A stretch of DNA of 64,000 nucleotides from Paenibacillus phytohabitans (lineage in GTDB: Bacteria > Bacillota > Bacilli > Paenibacillales > Paenibacillaceae): NCBI RefSeq assembly GCF_013141775.1, contig NZ_WHOB01000016.1, forward strand, positions 372,001 through 436,000. Direction: 5' to 3'. Shown here in pieces: positions 16,863 through 25,998 of this stretch (its first letter is position 1; every line of letters begins with the position of its first letter). The notes below the pieces were generated by a model. It saw nothing but the letters and a program-made list of their open reading frames with translations, had not been told where the DNA came from and searched no databases. A program made the translations under genes and the position numbers.

Positions 16863-17627
16863 TCAGGTGTTAAAACTAAGCAGCAATGATTTGATTACTA
16901 AGTACCATCCGTCCACCAATACAAAGAGTAAAATTTTAAACGGCAGCGAAATCATAACCGGTGGTAACATCATCATCCCCATGGCCATCAAGGTACTGGC
17001 TACGACAATATCAATGATCAGAAACGGGATGAAAATCATAAATCCCATTGTGAAAGCCTTTTTCATCTCACCGATAGCGAAAGCAGGTACCATAACTGTC
17101 AAAGGAATATCATTGTAGCTGGCCGGTTTGACCGAAGCATTGTTACCGGTATAGTTCATAAACAGCAGCAGGTCCTTGGTATTGGTCTGCTTGAACATAA
17201 ATTCCTTCAGCGGTTCCTGCGCTTTATTGAGTGCCTCGCTCTGGGTCAGCGTGCCTTTCATATACGGCTGTAAGGCCGTTTCATTCACTGTTGCCAATGT
17301 CGGTGACATAATGAACAGGGTCAGGAACAAAGCCAGTCCCACAAGCACCTGGTTTGGAGGCATTGATTGGGTACCTAGCGATGTTCTTACAAACCCCAGA
17401 ACGATTACAATCCGGGTAAAGCTGGTCATCAGCACCAGAAATGACGGGGCTATACTCAGAACCGTTACGAGAAGCAATATAGAGATAGAACTGGTACCTC
17501 CGCTTGAGGCATCGTTATCACCAACCTGAATACTAATGTTGGGAATAGGATCTGCGTGAACCGGATGCAGAAGAACAATACTGAATATACCTAGAAGCAG
17601 TAACGAAAGAATCAGCTTTTTTTTCAT
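16863..17627 (-). CDS. fliP: Flagellar export protein FliP
   Basis: The 254-residue product has a cleavable signal peptide (KLILSLLLLGIFSIVLLHPVHA), a short periplasmic segment and the four-helix FliP core with PSFLVLMTSFTRIVIVLGF and NQVLVGLALFLTLFIMSP. Five copies form the export channel. The start overlaps the fliO stop by 4 nt. Confidence 0.96.
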   Translation of the reverse strand: MKKKLILSLLLLGIFSIVLLHPVHADPIPNISIQVGDNDASSGGTSSISILLLVTVLSIAPSFLVLMTSFTRIVIVLGFVRTSLGTQSMPPNQVLVGLALFLTLFIMSPTLATVNETALQPYMKGTLTQSEALNKAQEPLKEFMFKQTNTKDLLLFMNYTGNNASVKPASYNDIPLTVMVPAFAIGEMKKAFTMGFMIFIPFLIIDIVVASTLMAMGMMMLPPVMISLPFKILLFVLVDGWYLVIKSLLLSFNT

Positions 17628-18154
17628 AAATCCCTCGACTCATTCTTAAGGTCATCATCCCGCAGCAGCTCTTCGAGCTTCTCTTTACGCTCAGGCGCAA
17701 GCGCAAGCTTGGACTGCAGCGTCTCATAGAAAGACGAAGTCTCATTAAGTTCAATTTCCTGGGACGGGACTTCACCGCGCAGCTTGGATTTGATTTTGGC
17801 GATAAGCGGTGTAATAAAGTTGTCAGTTCCTGACGTTTGATCTTCGAATGCGGAAATGATTAAAGCAACTTCTGCCGGATCGGTGATTTTATCCATCATA
17901 GATATATTCTCACCCACTCCGATCAGATAGAGGCTGCCGCCGAGTTCGATGATCTGAATCGACTTATTCGGACCGAGCCCCATCGCACCAAGTGTACGGA
18001 TGGAACGGCCGCTCATCATTGTCTGATTGCGGCGTCCCAGAAATCGGATCAGCAGCACGATAAGAATGACAATTACTGCAAGAACGAAAACAACTTTGAG
18101 CAAATTCAGCAGGGCATTACTACCGTCTCCGAGCGTTCCGGAATTGGCTAACAT
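17624..18154 (-). CDS. fliO: Flagellar biosynthesis protein FliO (FliZ)
   Basis: The 176-residue protein has one N-terminal membrane helix (VVFVLAVIVILIVLLIRFLG) and a cytosolic domain with the FliO pattern (IRTLGAMGLGPNKSIQIIEL ... YLIGVGENISMMDKI). FliO helps FliP assemble before the export gate matures. Position between cheY and fliP is the same as in B. subtilis. Confidence 0.9.
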   Translation of the reverse strand: MLANSGTLGDGSNALLNLLKVVFVLAVIVILIVLLIRFLGRRNQTMMSGRSIRTLGAMGLGPNKSIQIIELGGSLYLIGVGENISMMDKITDPAEVALIISAFEDQTSGTDNFITPLIAKIKSKLRGEVPSQEIELNETSSFYETLQSKLALAPERKEKLEELLRDDDLKNESRDL

Positions 18155-18163
18155 ACCTGATTC

Positions 18164-18529
18164 CTACACACCCAACGTTTTATTGATAGCTTCAATTACA
18201 CGGTCAGCCTGGAAAGGCTTAACGATAAAGTCCTTCGCTCCGGCTTGAATTGCATCAATGACCATAGCCTGCTGACCCATGGCTGAACACATGATGACTT
18301 TGGCATTGGCATCTACTTTTTTGATTTCTTTTAGGGCGGCGATTCCGTCCATTTCAGGCATGGTGATATCCATCGTGATCAGATCCGGACGCAGTTCCTT
18401 AAATTTCTCTATAGCCTGTGAACCGTCCTGGGCTTCACCCACTACCTCAAATCCGTTCTTCGACAAAATGTCCCGGATCATCATTCTCATAAATGCTGCA
18501 TCGTCCACGATTAGAATTCGGTTAGCCAT
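18164..18529 (-). CDS. cheY: Chemotaxis response regulator CheY
   Basis: This is a 121-residue single receiver domain with the acidic pocket RILIVDDAAFMR, phospho-Asp in LITMDITMPEMDG, Thr/Ser region KVIMCSAMGQ and Lys in DFIVKPFQ. CheY-P binds FliM/FliY to set rotor direction. ATG at 527-529 of this block (18527-18529) has GGAGGATTTTGTAAAA upstream. The longer ORF adds 18 residues without an RBS. Confidence 0.97.
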   Translation of the reverse strand: MANRILIVDDAAFMRMMIRDILSKNGFEVVGEAQDGSQAIEKFKELRPDLITMDITMPEMDGIAALKEIKKVDANAKVIMCSAMGQQAMVIDAIQAGAKDFIVKPFQADRVIEAINKTLGV

Positions 18530-18555
18530 TTTTACAAAATCCTCCCTAAGTATGC

Positions 18556-19866
18556 TTATTGTAATTTTTGTATACGGTCCCACTGGCTGACGATATCCGT
18601 AACGCGGACACCGAAGTTTTCGTCTATAACTACGACTTCCCCTTTGGCAATGAGCTTGTTGTTAACCAGAATGTCAACAGGCTCGCCCGCCAGTTTGTCC
18701 AGTTCGATAATCGAACCTTGCGACATTTCCAGAATATCTTTGATCTGCTTCTGGGTCCTTCCTAATTCTACGGTCACTCTCAGTGGTATGTCCATCAATA
18801 AATTTAAATTATTTTCGTCAATATTGCCAAAAGCCCCTGCACTGAGGTTGGCAAATTGTACCGGCTGTACATTCACATTGCGATTAGGTGCAGAATTCTG
18901 CGGTGACGCCTGCGGATATGGCGTTCCTTGAGGCGGCATTCCGTAAGGCGGCATACCCGGCATTCCATAGGCTGGCATACCGGCCGGAGGATAATAATAG
19001 CCACCTTCAGGCATTCCCGGATATGGCGGCATCCCCTGCGGCGGATATTGAGGAGGGATCCCTCCTGGGTCAGGTGCCGGCATCTGCTGCTGTACCGGAG
19101 GTGCTGCCGGAGCAGGTTCTGGTGCAGCGGCGGGTTTGGGAGGTGTTGTGGTCGATGCAACCGCCGCTTCCTGGTCAGCCTGGCTGACATCGCCCAATAG
19201 CATGGTCACCATGTCTTTGGCGAACGGTACCGGCAGCAGCTGCATAATCGTGGAATCGATCAAATCGCCGATCTTCAGCCGGAACGAAATCTGGATTAAT
19301 GTTTCATCATCCGGCAGGCTTCCAACCCCTTCTCCACTGGACATATTTAGAATATCGATGCCTGGAGGAGAAATATTAACGAATCTGTTAAATATAGTCG
19401 ACATGGAAGTAGCGGATGAGCCCATCATCTGATTCATGGCTTCCTGCACGGCGCTGATATGAATTTCATTCAATTCCTCGTCTTTGGGTTCACCTTCACC
19501 GCCAAGCATTAAATCGGCAATAACCTGTGCATCCCTGATCTTGATGACCAGTGAATTGATCCCCTGGAAACCGTCCACATACTGTACATGAACTGCGACA
19601 TGAGGTTTAGGGAATGCTTCCTCGAACTCACTGCGGGTAATAATCGATACCTTTGGAGTCGTGATATCAACCTTTTTGCCGAGCAGAGTGGACAGCGCAG
19701 TCGCTGCACTGCCGAATGTAATATTCCCAATCTCTCCCAGAGCATCCTGTTCAAAAGGTGTTAAATAATCATCCACTGTCTTCGGCGAGGGAGCCAGGTT
19801 ACCTTCCGCAGACTGTCTAAGAAGAGCATCTATCTCTTCTTGGGACAAATAATCTTTACTCGTCAA
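18556..19866 (-). CDS. fliY: Flagellar motor switch phosphatase FliY (FliN domain)
   Basis: About 436 residues. The N-terminus carries LSQEEIDALLRQ, a CheY-P-binding peptide like that of FliM. It is followed by a CheC-like domain with two phosphatase motifs (ALGEIGNITFGSAATALS and VQEAMNQMMGSSATSMS), a Pro/Gly/Met-rich linker (about residues 250-335) and a C-terminal FliN/SpoA domain (LRVTVELGRTQKQIKDILEM). It is part of the C-ring and hydrolyses CheY-P. The chosen TTG start at 19866 has AAGGGG 8 nt upstream and overlaps fliM by 11 nt. Confidence 0.95.
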   Translation of the reverse strand: MTSKDYLSQEEIDALLRQSAEGNLAPSPKTVDDYLTPFEQDALGEIGNITFGSAATALSTLLGKKVDITTPKVSIITRSEFEEAFPKPHVAVHVQYVDGFQGINSLVIKIRDAQVIADLMLGGEGEPKDEELNEIHISAVQEAMNQMMGSSATSMSTIFNRFVNISPPGIDILNMSSGEGVGSLPDDETLIQISFRLKIGDLIDSTIMQLLPVPFAKDMVTMLLGDVSQADQEAAVASTTTPPKPAAAPEPAPAAPPVQQQMPAPDPGGIPPQYPPQGMPPYPGMPEGGYYYPPAGMPAYGMPGMPPYGMPPQGTPYPQASPQNSAPNRNVNVQPVQFANLSAGAFGNIDENNLNLLMDIPLRVTVELGRTQKQIKDILEMSQGSIIELDKLAGEPVDILVNNKLIAKGEVVVIDENFGVRVTDIVSQWDRIQKLQ

Positions 19867-20854
19867 ACTCTTCAACCCCTTCGCTGACAATCTCGTCTAT
19901 TTGCACAGCCACTCGTTCTTTGATTATCCCAGGACTTCCGATGAATTTCAGCTTGTCCCCTACCTTGATTGACAGTCCGGAATCCACAGTCTTGTTAAGA
20001 GAAATCACGTCGCCGACACTGAGCCCGAGAAATTCAGCAATGGATAACCTCGATTCACCCAGCTCTGCTACTATCGGAAGCTGAGCCCGGTGAACTCTTG
20101 CCCGGATGGCTTCAAGCTCAACCTCATCCCGCACCTTCTTCTCGGATACAAACCACTGGTGAACAGACAGCCTCGACATAATCGGCTCTAGAACAACGTG
20201 AGGGATACAGAGGTTGATCATCCCGGTGGTATCTCCAATTTTGGTACTGAGGGAGATAAGAGCAATCGTTTCATTTGGCGATACAATTTGCATAAACTGC
20301 GGATTCGTTTCCAGTGCTTCCATCCGTGGATGAATGTCCAGAACTGTCTTCCAGGCTTCCTGCAGACTTTCGAAACATCTGCTGAAAATTCTCTCCATAA
20401 TTGTCGTTTCGATTTCAGTCAGGGCGTTAATCTTCGAAGGTGCTGTACCAAATCCGCCAAGCAGTCTGTCCAGCATGGCAAAGGCAATATTCGGATGCAC
20501 TTCCATAACCATTCGGCCCTCTAAAGGTTCAGCTTCAAAAATATTCAGTATCGTCATTTTGGGAATAGAGCGGATAAACTCATCATAAGGGAGCTGCTCT
20601 ACTTGAACGACACTGATTTGTACAAAAGTGCGCAATTGGGCCGAAAAGTACGTTGTAAGATAGCGGGCAAAGTTATCATGGATCCGGGTAAGACTGCGGA
20701 TATGATCTTTGGAGAAGCGTACGGCCCGTTTGAAATCGTAAGAGCGGATTTTTTTCTGGGTTTCTTCTTTTTTTAGTTCATCGGCATCCATTTCACCGGA
20801 TGAGAGTGCAGCAAGCAGAGCATCAATTTCATTTTGTGATAGTACATCAACCAA
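19856..20854 (-). CDS. fliM: Flagellar motor switch protein FliM
   Basis: The roughly 332-residue protein has the N-terminal CheY-P-binding motif LSQNEIDALLAALSSG. A middle CheC-like domain without the phosphatase residues follows (SLTRIHDNFARYLTTYFSA and later), then a C-terminal SpoA/FliN-like domain (LSVGDVISLNKTVDSGLSI). It forms the C-ring wall with FliG and FliY. The TTG before VDVLSQ was chosen because the G-rich RBS is 7 nt away; an earlier TTG sits almost inside the RBS. Confidence 0.95.
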   Translation of the reverse strand: MVDVLSQNEIDALLAALSSGEMDADELKKEETQKKIRSYDFKRAVRFSKDHIRSLTRIHDNFARYLTTYFSAQLRTFVQISVVQVEQLPYDEFIRSIPKMTILNIFEAEPLEGRMVMEVHPNIAFAMLDRLLGGFGTAPSKINALTEIETTIMERIFSRCFESLQEAWKTVLDIHPRMEALETNPQFMQIVSPNETIALISLSTKIGDTTGMINLCIPHVVLEPIMSRLSVHQWFVSEKKVRDEVELEAIRARVHRAQLPIVAELGESRLSIAEFLGLSVGDVISLNKTVDSGLSIKVGDKLKFIGSPGIIKERVAVQIDEIVSEGVEEFDE

Positions 20855-20894
20855 TTTCAATCACCCCCCCATCAAAGAATTATCCCGCCAGCAG

Positions 20895-21362
20895 TTACAT
20901 TGGTGCCAAGATGAATTTGGTGAATTCGATCTGGGTAATCGTGCCTTCAGTCAAATTCTTATTGATTATGTTCACCAGTTTGCTGCTGAATTGATCTTTG
21001 CCGCTGGCCCCGTTTAAATCCTCAGGCCGGGCATCGGCAATCGCTTTGATAATAAGCGGTGTAATTTTAATAGCTTTTATCTTTTCGAATTCTTCCTTGG
21101 ACTTCGCAGAATCTAGCTGAAACGCGATGTCAACTGAAAGGATATAATCGGGATCGGCAAGATTAGTTTTGATATCAGTGATTTCCGCCGTCAAGGCGAC
21201 GATTTCATCCGCGCTTAGTATCTTAGCTTCCACGTTCTGGACAGCTTGGTTTACATCATTCGCATCACTGGGGAAAAACCTGTCCATTAGTAAAAATGCG
21301 GCTACTACAATGAGCGTAATCGCCAGTAAAATCGTAATGAGCCATGGCATCATCTTCTTCAT
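20895..21362 (-). CDS. fliL: Flagellar basal body-associated protein FliL
   Basis: The 155-residue protein has one N-terminal membrane helix (PWLITILLAITLIVVAAFLLM) and an extracytoplasmic domain with SADEIVALTAEITDIKTNLA and DQFSSKLVNIINKNL. FliL surrounds the stator at the motor. The start overlaps the flbD stop by 4 nt, and fliM follows after 40 nt. Confidence 0.92.
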   Translation of the reverse strand: MKKMMPWLITILLAITLIVVAAFLLMDRFFPSDANDVNQAVQNVEAKILSADEIVALTAEITDIKTNLADPDYILSVDIAFQLDSAKSKEEFEKIKAIKITPLIIKAIADARPEDLNGASGKDQFSSKLVNIINKNLTEGTITQIEFTKFILAPM

Positions 21363-21583
21363 GAAAGCTCCTCCATCGATTGGACTTTAATGGTGGCAGC
21401 ATGTGTGCCTATGTCCCTGTTGTATTCCTTGATCTTCTCAATGACTTCATCAGCCTTTTCAAGCACAATCAGCCTTTTGCCGGTTACGAGCGTGATATAC
21501 GTATCCGGGGATTCTTCAACCATTTCAACCAGCAGGGCATTTAACCACATCGCCGCCCCATTCAATCTTGTTACCGAAATCAT
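21359..21583 (-). CDS. swrD: FlbD/SwrD family motility protein
   Basis: The 74-residue protein starts MISVTRLNGAAMWLNALLVE and has the FlbD-family pattern TLVTGKRLIVLEKADEVIEK. In B. subtilis SwrD (YlzI), at the same operon position between flgE and fliL, raises flagellar motor power. Good AGGAGG RBS. The symbol follows the B. subtilis ortholog name and rests on position plus sequence pattern. Confidence 0.85.
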   Translation of the reverse strand: MISVTRLNGAAMWLNALLVEMVEESPDTYITLVTGKRLIVLEKADEVIEKIKEYNRDIGTHAATIKVQSMEELS

Positions 21584-21604
21584 AACAGGCCTCCTAACAA
21601 AATA

Positions 21605-21654
21605 GGGGGAGGAGTCCCCCCCACGACTATAATAACAATACCGCCTCAGGCGGA
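21605..21654 (-). other. Tandem GC-rich hairpins inside the fla/che operon, flgE-swrD gap
   Basis: In the 122-nt gap between flgE and swrD the transcript can form CCGCC-TGA-GGCGG, then GGGGGGA-CTCC-TCCCCC followed by TATTTTG. The second is terminator-like but has a weak U-tract. It could be an attenuator or an RNA-processing barrier that lowers expression of distal genes relative to hook genes. Confidence 0.5.
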
Positions 21655-21705
21655 AAGTTACTATTATACAGCAAGTTTATGACTAACCCTCATATTCTCA
21701 AAAAC

Positions 21706-22524
21706 TTAACGCTTGAGGTTAACAACTTCCTGGAGTACTTCATCTGAAGTTGTAATAATACGTGAGTTCGCCTGGAAACCACGTTGTGACACGATCATCT
21801 CCGTGAACTCGTTCGTCAGATCGACGTTAGACATTTCCAGCTGGCCGGCAACAATTGAGCCTGTTCCCACTTCAGCATTGTTGGCAGTAGTCGGTTCCAG
21901 CGCCCCCTCTGCGTTGGCATTCAACGTCATCCGGTACAGATTGCCGCCGATTTTCTCAAGACCTTGCGGATTGCTAACTTTGGCAACGGCGATTTGAACC
22001 CCTTGTTCAGTCGTCCCGTCAGCCATCGTCTGAACAATGGTACCGTCACTTGAAATAGAGAAAGCGGTAGCCTCTTCAGGCAATTGAATGGATTCCCCAT
22101 CAACACTCACGACATGAAGACCATCGGAAGTAATGAGATTACGGTTAGAATCCACATGAAAATCTCCTGCGCGTGTAAGGAAAGGCGTCTCCTGATCATC
22201 CGTGAGTTTTACCAGGAAGAATCCGTCTCCGTCAATCCGCAGATCCGTAGGGTTATTAGTTGTCATGGCACTGCCCGCCAAATGCATCGTGTCCACAGAA
22301 CCAATGCTTACCCCTAGTCCAATCTGTTTGGCATTAACCCCGCCTTGTCCGCCATCAACAGGTGCCGTAACACCGGATACCGTCTGGCTCATGATGTCCT
22401 TGAACATTACACGGCCTGATTTGAAACCGATGGTGTTGACGTTGGCAATATTGTTACCGATAACGTCCAGCTTAGTCTGGAACCCGCGCATACCTGATAC
22501 TCCTGAATACATAGATCTTAACAT
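21706..22524 (-). CDS. flgE: Flagellar hook protein FlgE (FlgE/FlgF/FlgG family)
   Basis: The 272-residue protein begins with the rod/hook N-terminal motif SMYSGVSGMRGFQTKLDVIG and NNIANVNTIGFKSGRVMF, and ends with the matching C-terminal helix (VDLTNEFTEMIVSQRGFQAN). The length fits the short Bacillus hook protein (about 264 residues). The small central domain resembles FlgG, so distal-rod FlgG is the alternative. Position after flgD supports hook. Confidence 0.9.
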   Translation of the reverse strand: MLRSMYSGVSGMRGFQTKLDVIGNNIANVNTIGFKSGRVMFKDIMSQTVSGVTAPVDGGQGGVNAKQIGLGVSIGSVDTMHLAGSAMTTNNPTDLRIDGDGFFLVKLTDDQETPFLTRAGDFHVDSNRNLITSDGLHVVSVDGESIQLPEEATAFSISSDGTIVQTMADGTTEQGVQIAVAKVSNPQGLEKIGGNLYRMTLNANAEGALEPTTANNAEVGTGSIVAGQLEMSNVDLTNEFTEMIVSQRGFQANSRIITTSDEVLQEVVNLKR

Positions 22525-22546
22525 TATTTGTCGTCCTCCCGGATTT

Positions 22547-22564
22547 AGAGTCTTTGAAGACTCT
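22547..22564 (-). other. Perfect 8-bp hairpin upstream of flgE
   Basis: AGAGTCTT-TG-AAGACTCT forms a perfect stem in the 124-nt gap between the TIGR02530-type gene and flgE. It lies just before the flgE ribosome-binding site (GGGAGG). No U-run follows, so an mRNA-stability role is more likely than termination. That role is inference. Confidence 0.4.
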
Positions 22565-22648
22565 TAAAATTAGAATGATGGAAATTGGAGTGATGCCCGC
22601 GTCAGTCGGTCGGCGGACATTCCGGCTCTCCAGTTAGGACCAGCCGGT

Positions 22649-23032
22649 TTATGAAATAATTACTGCACTGTCAATCTGCGTAAATACATTATCTTTCATA
22701 GAGTTTCCATCCATAGCTGTAACTACGGTGCGGTTGGCAACACTTACGATTAACGCCATATCTTTCATCAGGATCAGCGATTCTTTGCTTCCCTTGGCCG
22801 CTGCCTTGTCTACCGCAGACGAGATCTGATCCAATTGTCGGCTGCCAAGCTCGATTCCCCGCTGTTCAAGCCGCTTTGCCGCATGATTGCTGAACTTCAG
22901 CATATTCTTCTGCAGCACGCTCTCAAATGAAGCTTCAGAGCTTACAGAGCTCTTGGCTGACTGCTGACGCTGCAGCGTTGAAGGGTGTACACTCGCCGGA
23001 TACAGCTGGCCTATTGTCAGTCTGTCGCTCAT
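22649..23032 (-). CDS. TIGR02530-type flagellar operon protein
   Basis: This 127-residue protein contains the conserved stretch KFSNHAAKRLEQRGIELGSR and later KDMALIVSVANRTVVTAMDG. That matches the small flagellar operon protein found between flgD and flgE in many Firmicutes. Its function is not established; an accessory role in hook assembly is plausible. The ATG overlaps the flgD stop by 4 nt. Confidence 0.85.
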   Translation of the reverse strand: MSDRLTIGQLYPASVHPSTLQRQQSAKSSVSSEASFESVLQKNMLKFSNHAAKRLEQRGIELGSRQLDQISSAVDKAAAKGSKESLILMKDMALIVSVANRTVVTAMDGNSMKDNVFTQIDSAVIIS

Positions 23033-23514
23033 GTGGTCGCCCCGCTCTCCCCGCCGCCCGTTGAAGTATCACTGCCCGCTGCCGGTTCAGCAGAAGGATT
23101 CTGAATTTGTGTGATATCTGTTAAGGCGATCCGCTCACTGCCTACTACCGCGTACTGTACACCGCTGCTCACAACAATGGATTCTACATTGCCTGATTTC
23201 GGTAATTTGGTTTGGGCATCTGTCCAAGTGACATCTTTGCCGATCAGACCGGATACAGAACCTAGTGACTGATTCAGCGCCGTAAGCTGGGTGGAAATGT
23301 TCATTAACTGTTCGACAGATGAGAACTGGGCCATCTGAGCGATAAATTCCTTATCCTCCATCGGCTGCATCGGGTCCTGATTCTGCAGCTGGGTAATCAA
23401 TATTTTAAGAAATTGATCTTTGCCCAGTGTAGAGTTGCCTGTTGTCTTGGTAGTTGAATTATCCGAAACGTAATTCCATGAGTTACTGCCGGAAACGGGA
23501 TTCGTTGTTGCCAT
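23029..23514 (-). CDS. flgD: Flagellar hook assembly scaffold FlgD
   Basis: The 161-residue protein has the FlgD N-terminal signature LGKDQFLKILITQLQNQDPM and QPMEDKEFIAQMAQFSSVEQ. It is a transient cap that polymerises hook subunits. The C-terminal domain is short, as in Bacillus, and ends with a Gly/Ser/Thr-rich tail. It follows fliK after 26 nt. Confidence 0.95.
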   Translation of the reverse strand: MATTNPVSGSNSWNYVSDNSTTKTTGNSTLGKDQFLKILITQLQNQDPMQPMEDKEFIAQMAQFSSVEQLMNISTQLTALNQSLGSVSGLIGKDVTWTDAQTKLPKSGNVESIVVSSGVQYAVVGSERIALTDITQIQNPSAEPAAGSDTSTGGGESGATT

Positions 23515-23540
23515 TTCATTTCACCTCGCTTGTCCAGTTA

Positions 23541-25001
23541 TTATACTTTGGCCGAAAAACTGCCGTTCTGATTATTATCTTGCTGCGTTGCCGAGACCCA
23601 GTCTTTCCATTCTCCATTAAGCTCTGCAGCTAGCACCGCATCTGCTGATTCTTCCTGGCGCTCTCTAGAGCGTCTGCCCTGCTGTTGTCCGCCAGCTCCC
23701 GTCTGTTGACCCTGCTGTCCGGTCCATTGTGACTGAGCCGATGGGTTGTTCTGGGTTACCTCAAGTCTTTCTACCTGTAGGCCTTGGGACTGTAAAGCTA
23801 AACGAAGCTGGTTCATCTGCTGCTCAAGAATATCCTTCGTCCCGCTATGCTGGGTCAGGAATTGGGCAACCAGATTACCATTTTGCATCGATATTTTCAC
23901 ATCGACTTGTCCAAGATTCTCCGGAAATAAGGTGATTGTAGCTTCAGCTACTCCGCCCTTTTTGACGATTTCCAATTTACCGCTGATAAAAGTGTTCATT
24001 TCCTGAGCGAATTGCTGAACCGGCACTGGTGAGGATATTGCTTTCAGTGGTGCTGAAATTCCGTTACTAAGCGATAACTGGCCTGCTGTAACGATTTCAA
24101 GCTCGCCAGCTGATGTTTTGACGGCCGGCAAAGCTTCCTCGGCAGTTGCCGTCTCCTTGACTGTAGCTATCCCCGTGGAGGGAACCTGAGGGCTCTCTTC
24201 TGCAGTTACGGTTGTACCGTTTACTGCTGTTGGTACTGGAGCAGATTCCGCCTTAACTGCGGCATCCAAAAATGTACGGATGTTTGAAGCTACTCTTCTG
24301 CTATCATCAACATTCTGTTTGGTTTCTGTTCCGGATGCCTGCTTAAGCGATGCTGACGAAGCCTCTGTTGTACTTACTGTCTTGAGCTTGGGTTTGTTAT
24401 CGGCAGGCACGCTTCCAGCCAGAATAGCCGAGAATTGATTCAACAGTGCAGCACCTTTGGCTGCTGTTTCTTCACTTCCGCTAACAGCTGCATCCTGAAC
24501 CAGTTGGACCAGGCTGTTCAGCTCATCCTGGACTGCAAAGCGCAGGGTTTCCGGGTTCTGGGCAAGTGGCGACAGACCTGTTGATGCTACTGCTCCAGTG
24601 TCTGATGCATCTGTCTGTTCAGCCGGAGTATTACCGGATAAGAGCGCCGACACTTGAAGAATCCACCCTTGAAGAGCAGCAAGCAGTGCGGGATCAGCCT
24701 CCAGACTTGCATCCAGATTCTCCATGTCCTGAGTTAGGCCTTCCAGAAGTTCTGATTTCTTGGCGTCCGTACTGGCGGACTCTTCACCCTTCGTCTGTAC
24801 CGCGTTCAGAAGACCCTGCAGCAAGGAAGCCAGATTGCCTAATACAGGTGCTTCCGTCCCTTTAGCAGCAGTGCCTCCCATACTTTGTACAAGCGTCTGG
24901 GCAAAAGGTGTAGCCGTACTGGCAGTTCCACTGGTACCCGTTGACGTTCCACCGGCAGCAGCCAGGTTACCTGCACTTAATGTTTGTACGATTAAACTCA
25001 T
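23541..25001 (-). CDS. fliK: Flagellar hook-length control protein FliK
   Basis: The roughly 486-residue protein has a long low-complexity Ala/Thr/Ser/Glu-rich N-terminal ruler region and a compact FliK C-terminal domain near residues 370-440 (ATITLFPENLGQVDVKISMQ, LRLALQSQGLQVERLEV). FliK measures hook length and triggers FlhB switching. ATG at 24999-25001 follows GGGAGGTG. A second, larger FliK-like protein lies at 47479-49647. Confidence 0.92.
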   Translation of the reverse strand: MSLIVQTLSAGNLAAAGGTSTGTSGTASTATPFAQTLVQSMGGTAAKGTEAPVLGNLASLLQGLLNAVQTKGEESASTDAKKSELLEGLTQDMENLDASLEADPALLAALQGWILQVSALLSGNTPAEQTDASDTGAVASTGLSPLAQNPETLRFAVQDELNSLVQLVQDAAVSGSEETAAKGAALLNQFSAILAGSVPADNKPKLKTVSTTEASSASLKQASGTETKQNVDDSRRVASNIRTFLDAAVKAESAPVPTAVNGTTVTAEESPQVPSTGIATVKETATAEEALPAVKTSAGELEIVTAGQLSLSNGISAPLKAISSPVPVQQFAQEMNTFISGKLEIVKKGGVAEATITLFPENLGQVDVKISMQNGNLVAQFLTQHSGTKDILEQQMNQLRLALQSQGLQVERLEVTQNNPSAQSQWTGQQGQQTGAGGQQQGRRSRERQEESADAVLAAELNGEWKDWVSATQQDNNQNGSFSAKV

Positions 25002-25023
25002 CTTTTTCACCTCCCTTCAAGTG

Positions 25024-25980
25024 TTATTTACCGCCCATCAGCCGGTTTACAATTTTGGCTGCCTGTGCGCTGTCATTCTTGGTCATCTCCCCCAGGATAG
25101 AGGAGCGGACAGTATCACTGACTGTATTCAGTATGGTGATGACCTTATCCGGGCTAATACTGTACATCGAACCCAGCAGTGTAGCCGCGTCAGCAGCAGG
25201 CATTGAGGTAAAAGTCTGGCTGAGCTTCTCCTGATCAAGATTGGCTGAGGCTGCAGCCGTGGTTGTACCGGCTTCATCCTGTTTCAGTCTCGATTGAAGG
25301 GCTGCAATAGCCATATCGGTTGAATTCGTTGTTTCTTTTAGCTTTATAGACACATCCGCAGCTTTTTTCGGGTCCATTTTTTCCAGGATGGCCGTTTTGC
25401 TGGCATTGCTCATCACACTGAAGATTTGGACCATTTCATCTGTGGTCAAGTTCTCCATAATCGGTGCAGCTTTGGAGGCCTTCATTCCCGCATACAGCTT
25501 GGCCAGATCCGTAACCTGCTTGAGATATGGATCTTCCTCTTCCTCAGTAGCTGCAACTGTCGCCGCCGCTTCCTTCATCCCGTCAATCTGCTTCTGAAGC
25601 GCCTCAGCTTTGTTAGCCTCGGACGCCTTGTCTTCTTCTGCCTGTTTCAGCTGCGCTGCCTGCGCGTTAAGCTGAGACTTCAGCTCTTTAATCGTGCTCT
25701 CCGAACTCGCAGCCTGCTCTTTACTTTCAGCTTGCGGATCATCTGCGGTTTCTCCGGCGGTATCCGAATCCGGATCCGGGGCAGGTTCAGGCACCCATTT
25801 CTCCACCACAGGAATCTTGTTCGCAATCTCAAGGACATTATTCCGGATGTCCATATTAAATAGGGTCAACAGTACTCCAAGCAGTACAAGCGTGAAGATG
25901 ATCGGAATCATCAAGAATAAAAAACGCTCAAATTTACCTGCCGACCCTTCATCTTCAAGTTCCATTTGATTATTTGCCAC
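25024..25980 (-). CDS. MotE-like / YlxF flagellar protein with MgtE-N-type domain
   Basis: The 318-residue protein has an N-terminal membrane helix (FLFLMIPIIFTLVLLGVLLTLF), a Pro/Asp-rich spacer, a coiled coil (about residues 95-150) and a C-terminal helical MgtE-N/MotE-type region (LTTDEMVQIFSVMSNASKTA, ILEKMDPKKAADVSIKL). It occupies the position of B. subtilis ylxF between fliJ and fliK. Related MotE proteins chaperone MotC in rhizobia; the role in Firmicutes is not settled. Confidence 0.8.
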   Translation of the reverse strand: MANNQMELEDEGSAGKFERFLFLMIPIIFTLVLLGVLLTLFNMDIRNNVLEIANKIPVVEKWVPEPAPDPDSDTAGETADDPQAESKEQAASSESTIKELKSQLNAQAAQLKQAEEDKASEANKAEALQKQIDGMKEAAATVAATEEEEDPYLKQVTDLAKLYAGMKASKAAPIMENLTTDEMVQIFSVMSNASKTAILEKMDPKKAADVSIKLKETTNSTDMAIAALQSRLKQDEAGTTTAAASANLDQEKLSQTFTSMPAADAATLLGSMYSISPDKVITILNTVSDTVRSSILGEMTKNDSAQAAKIVNRLMGGK

Positions 25981-25998
25981 TAGCGGAAACCTCCCGGG

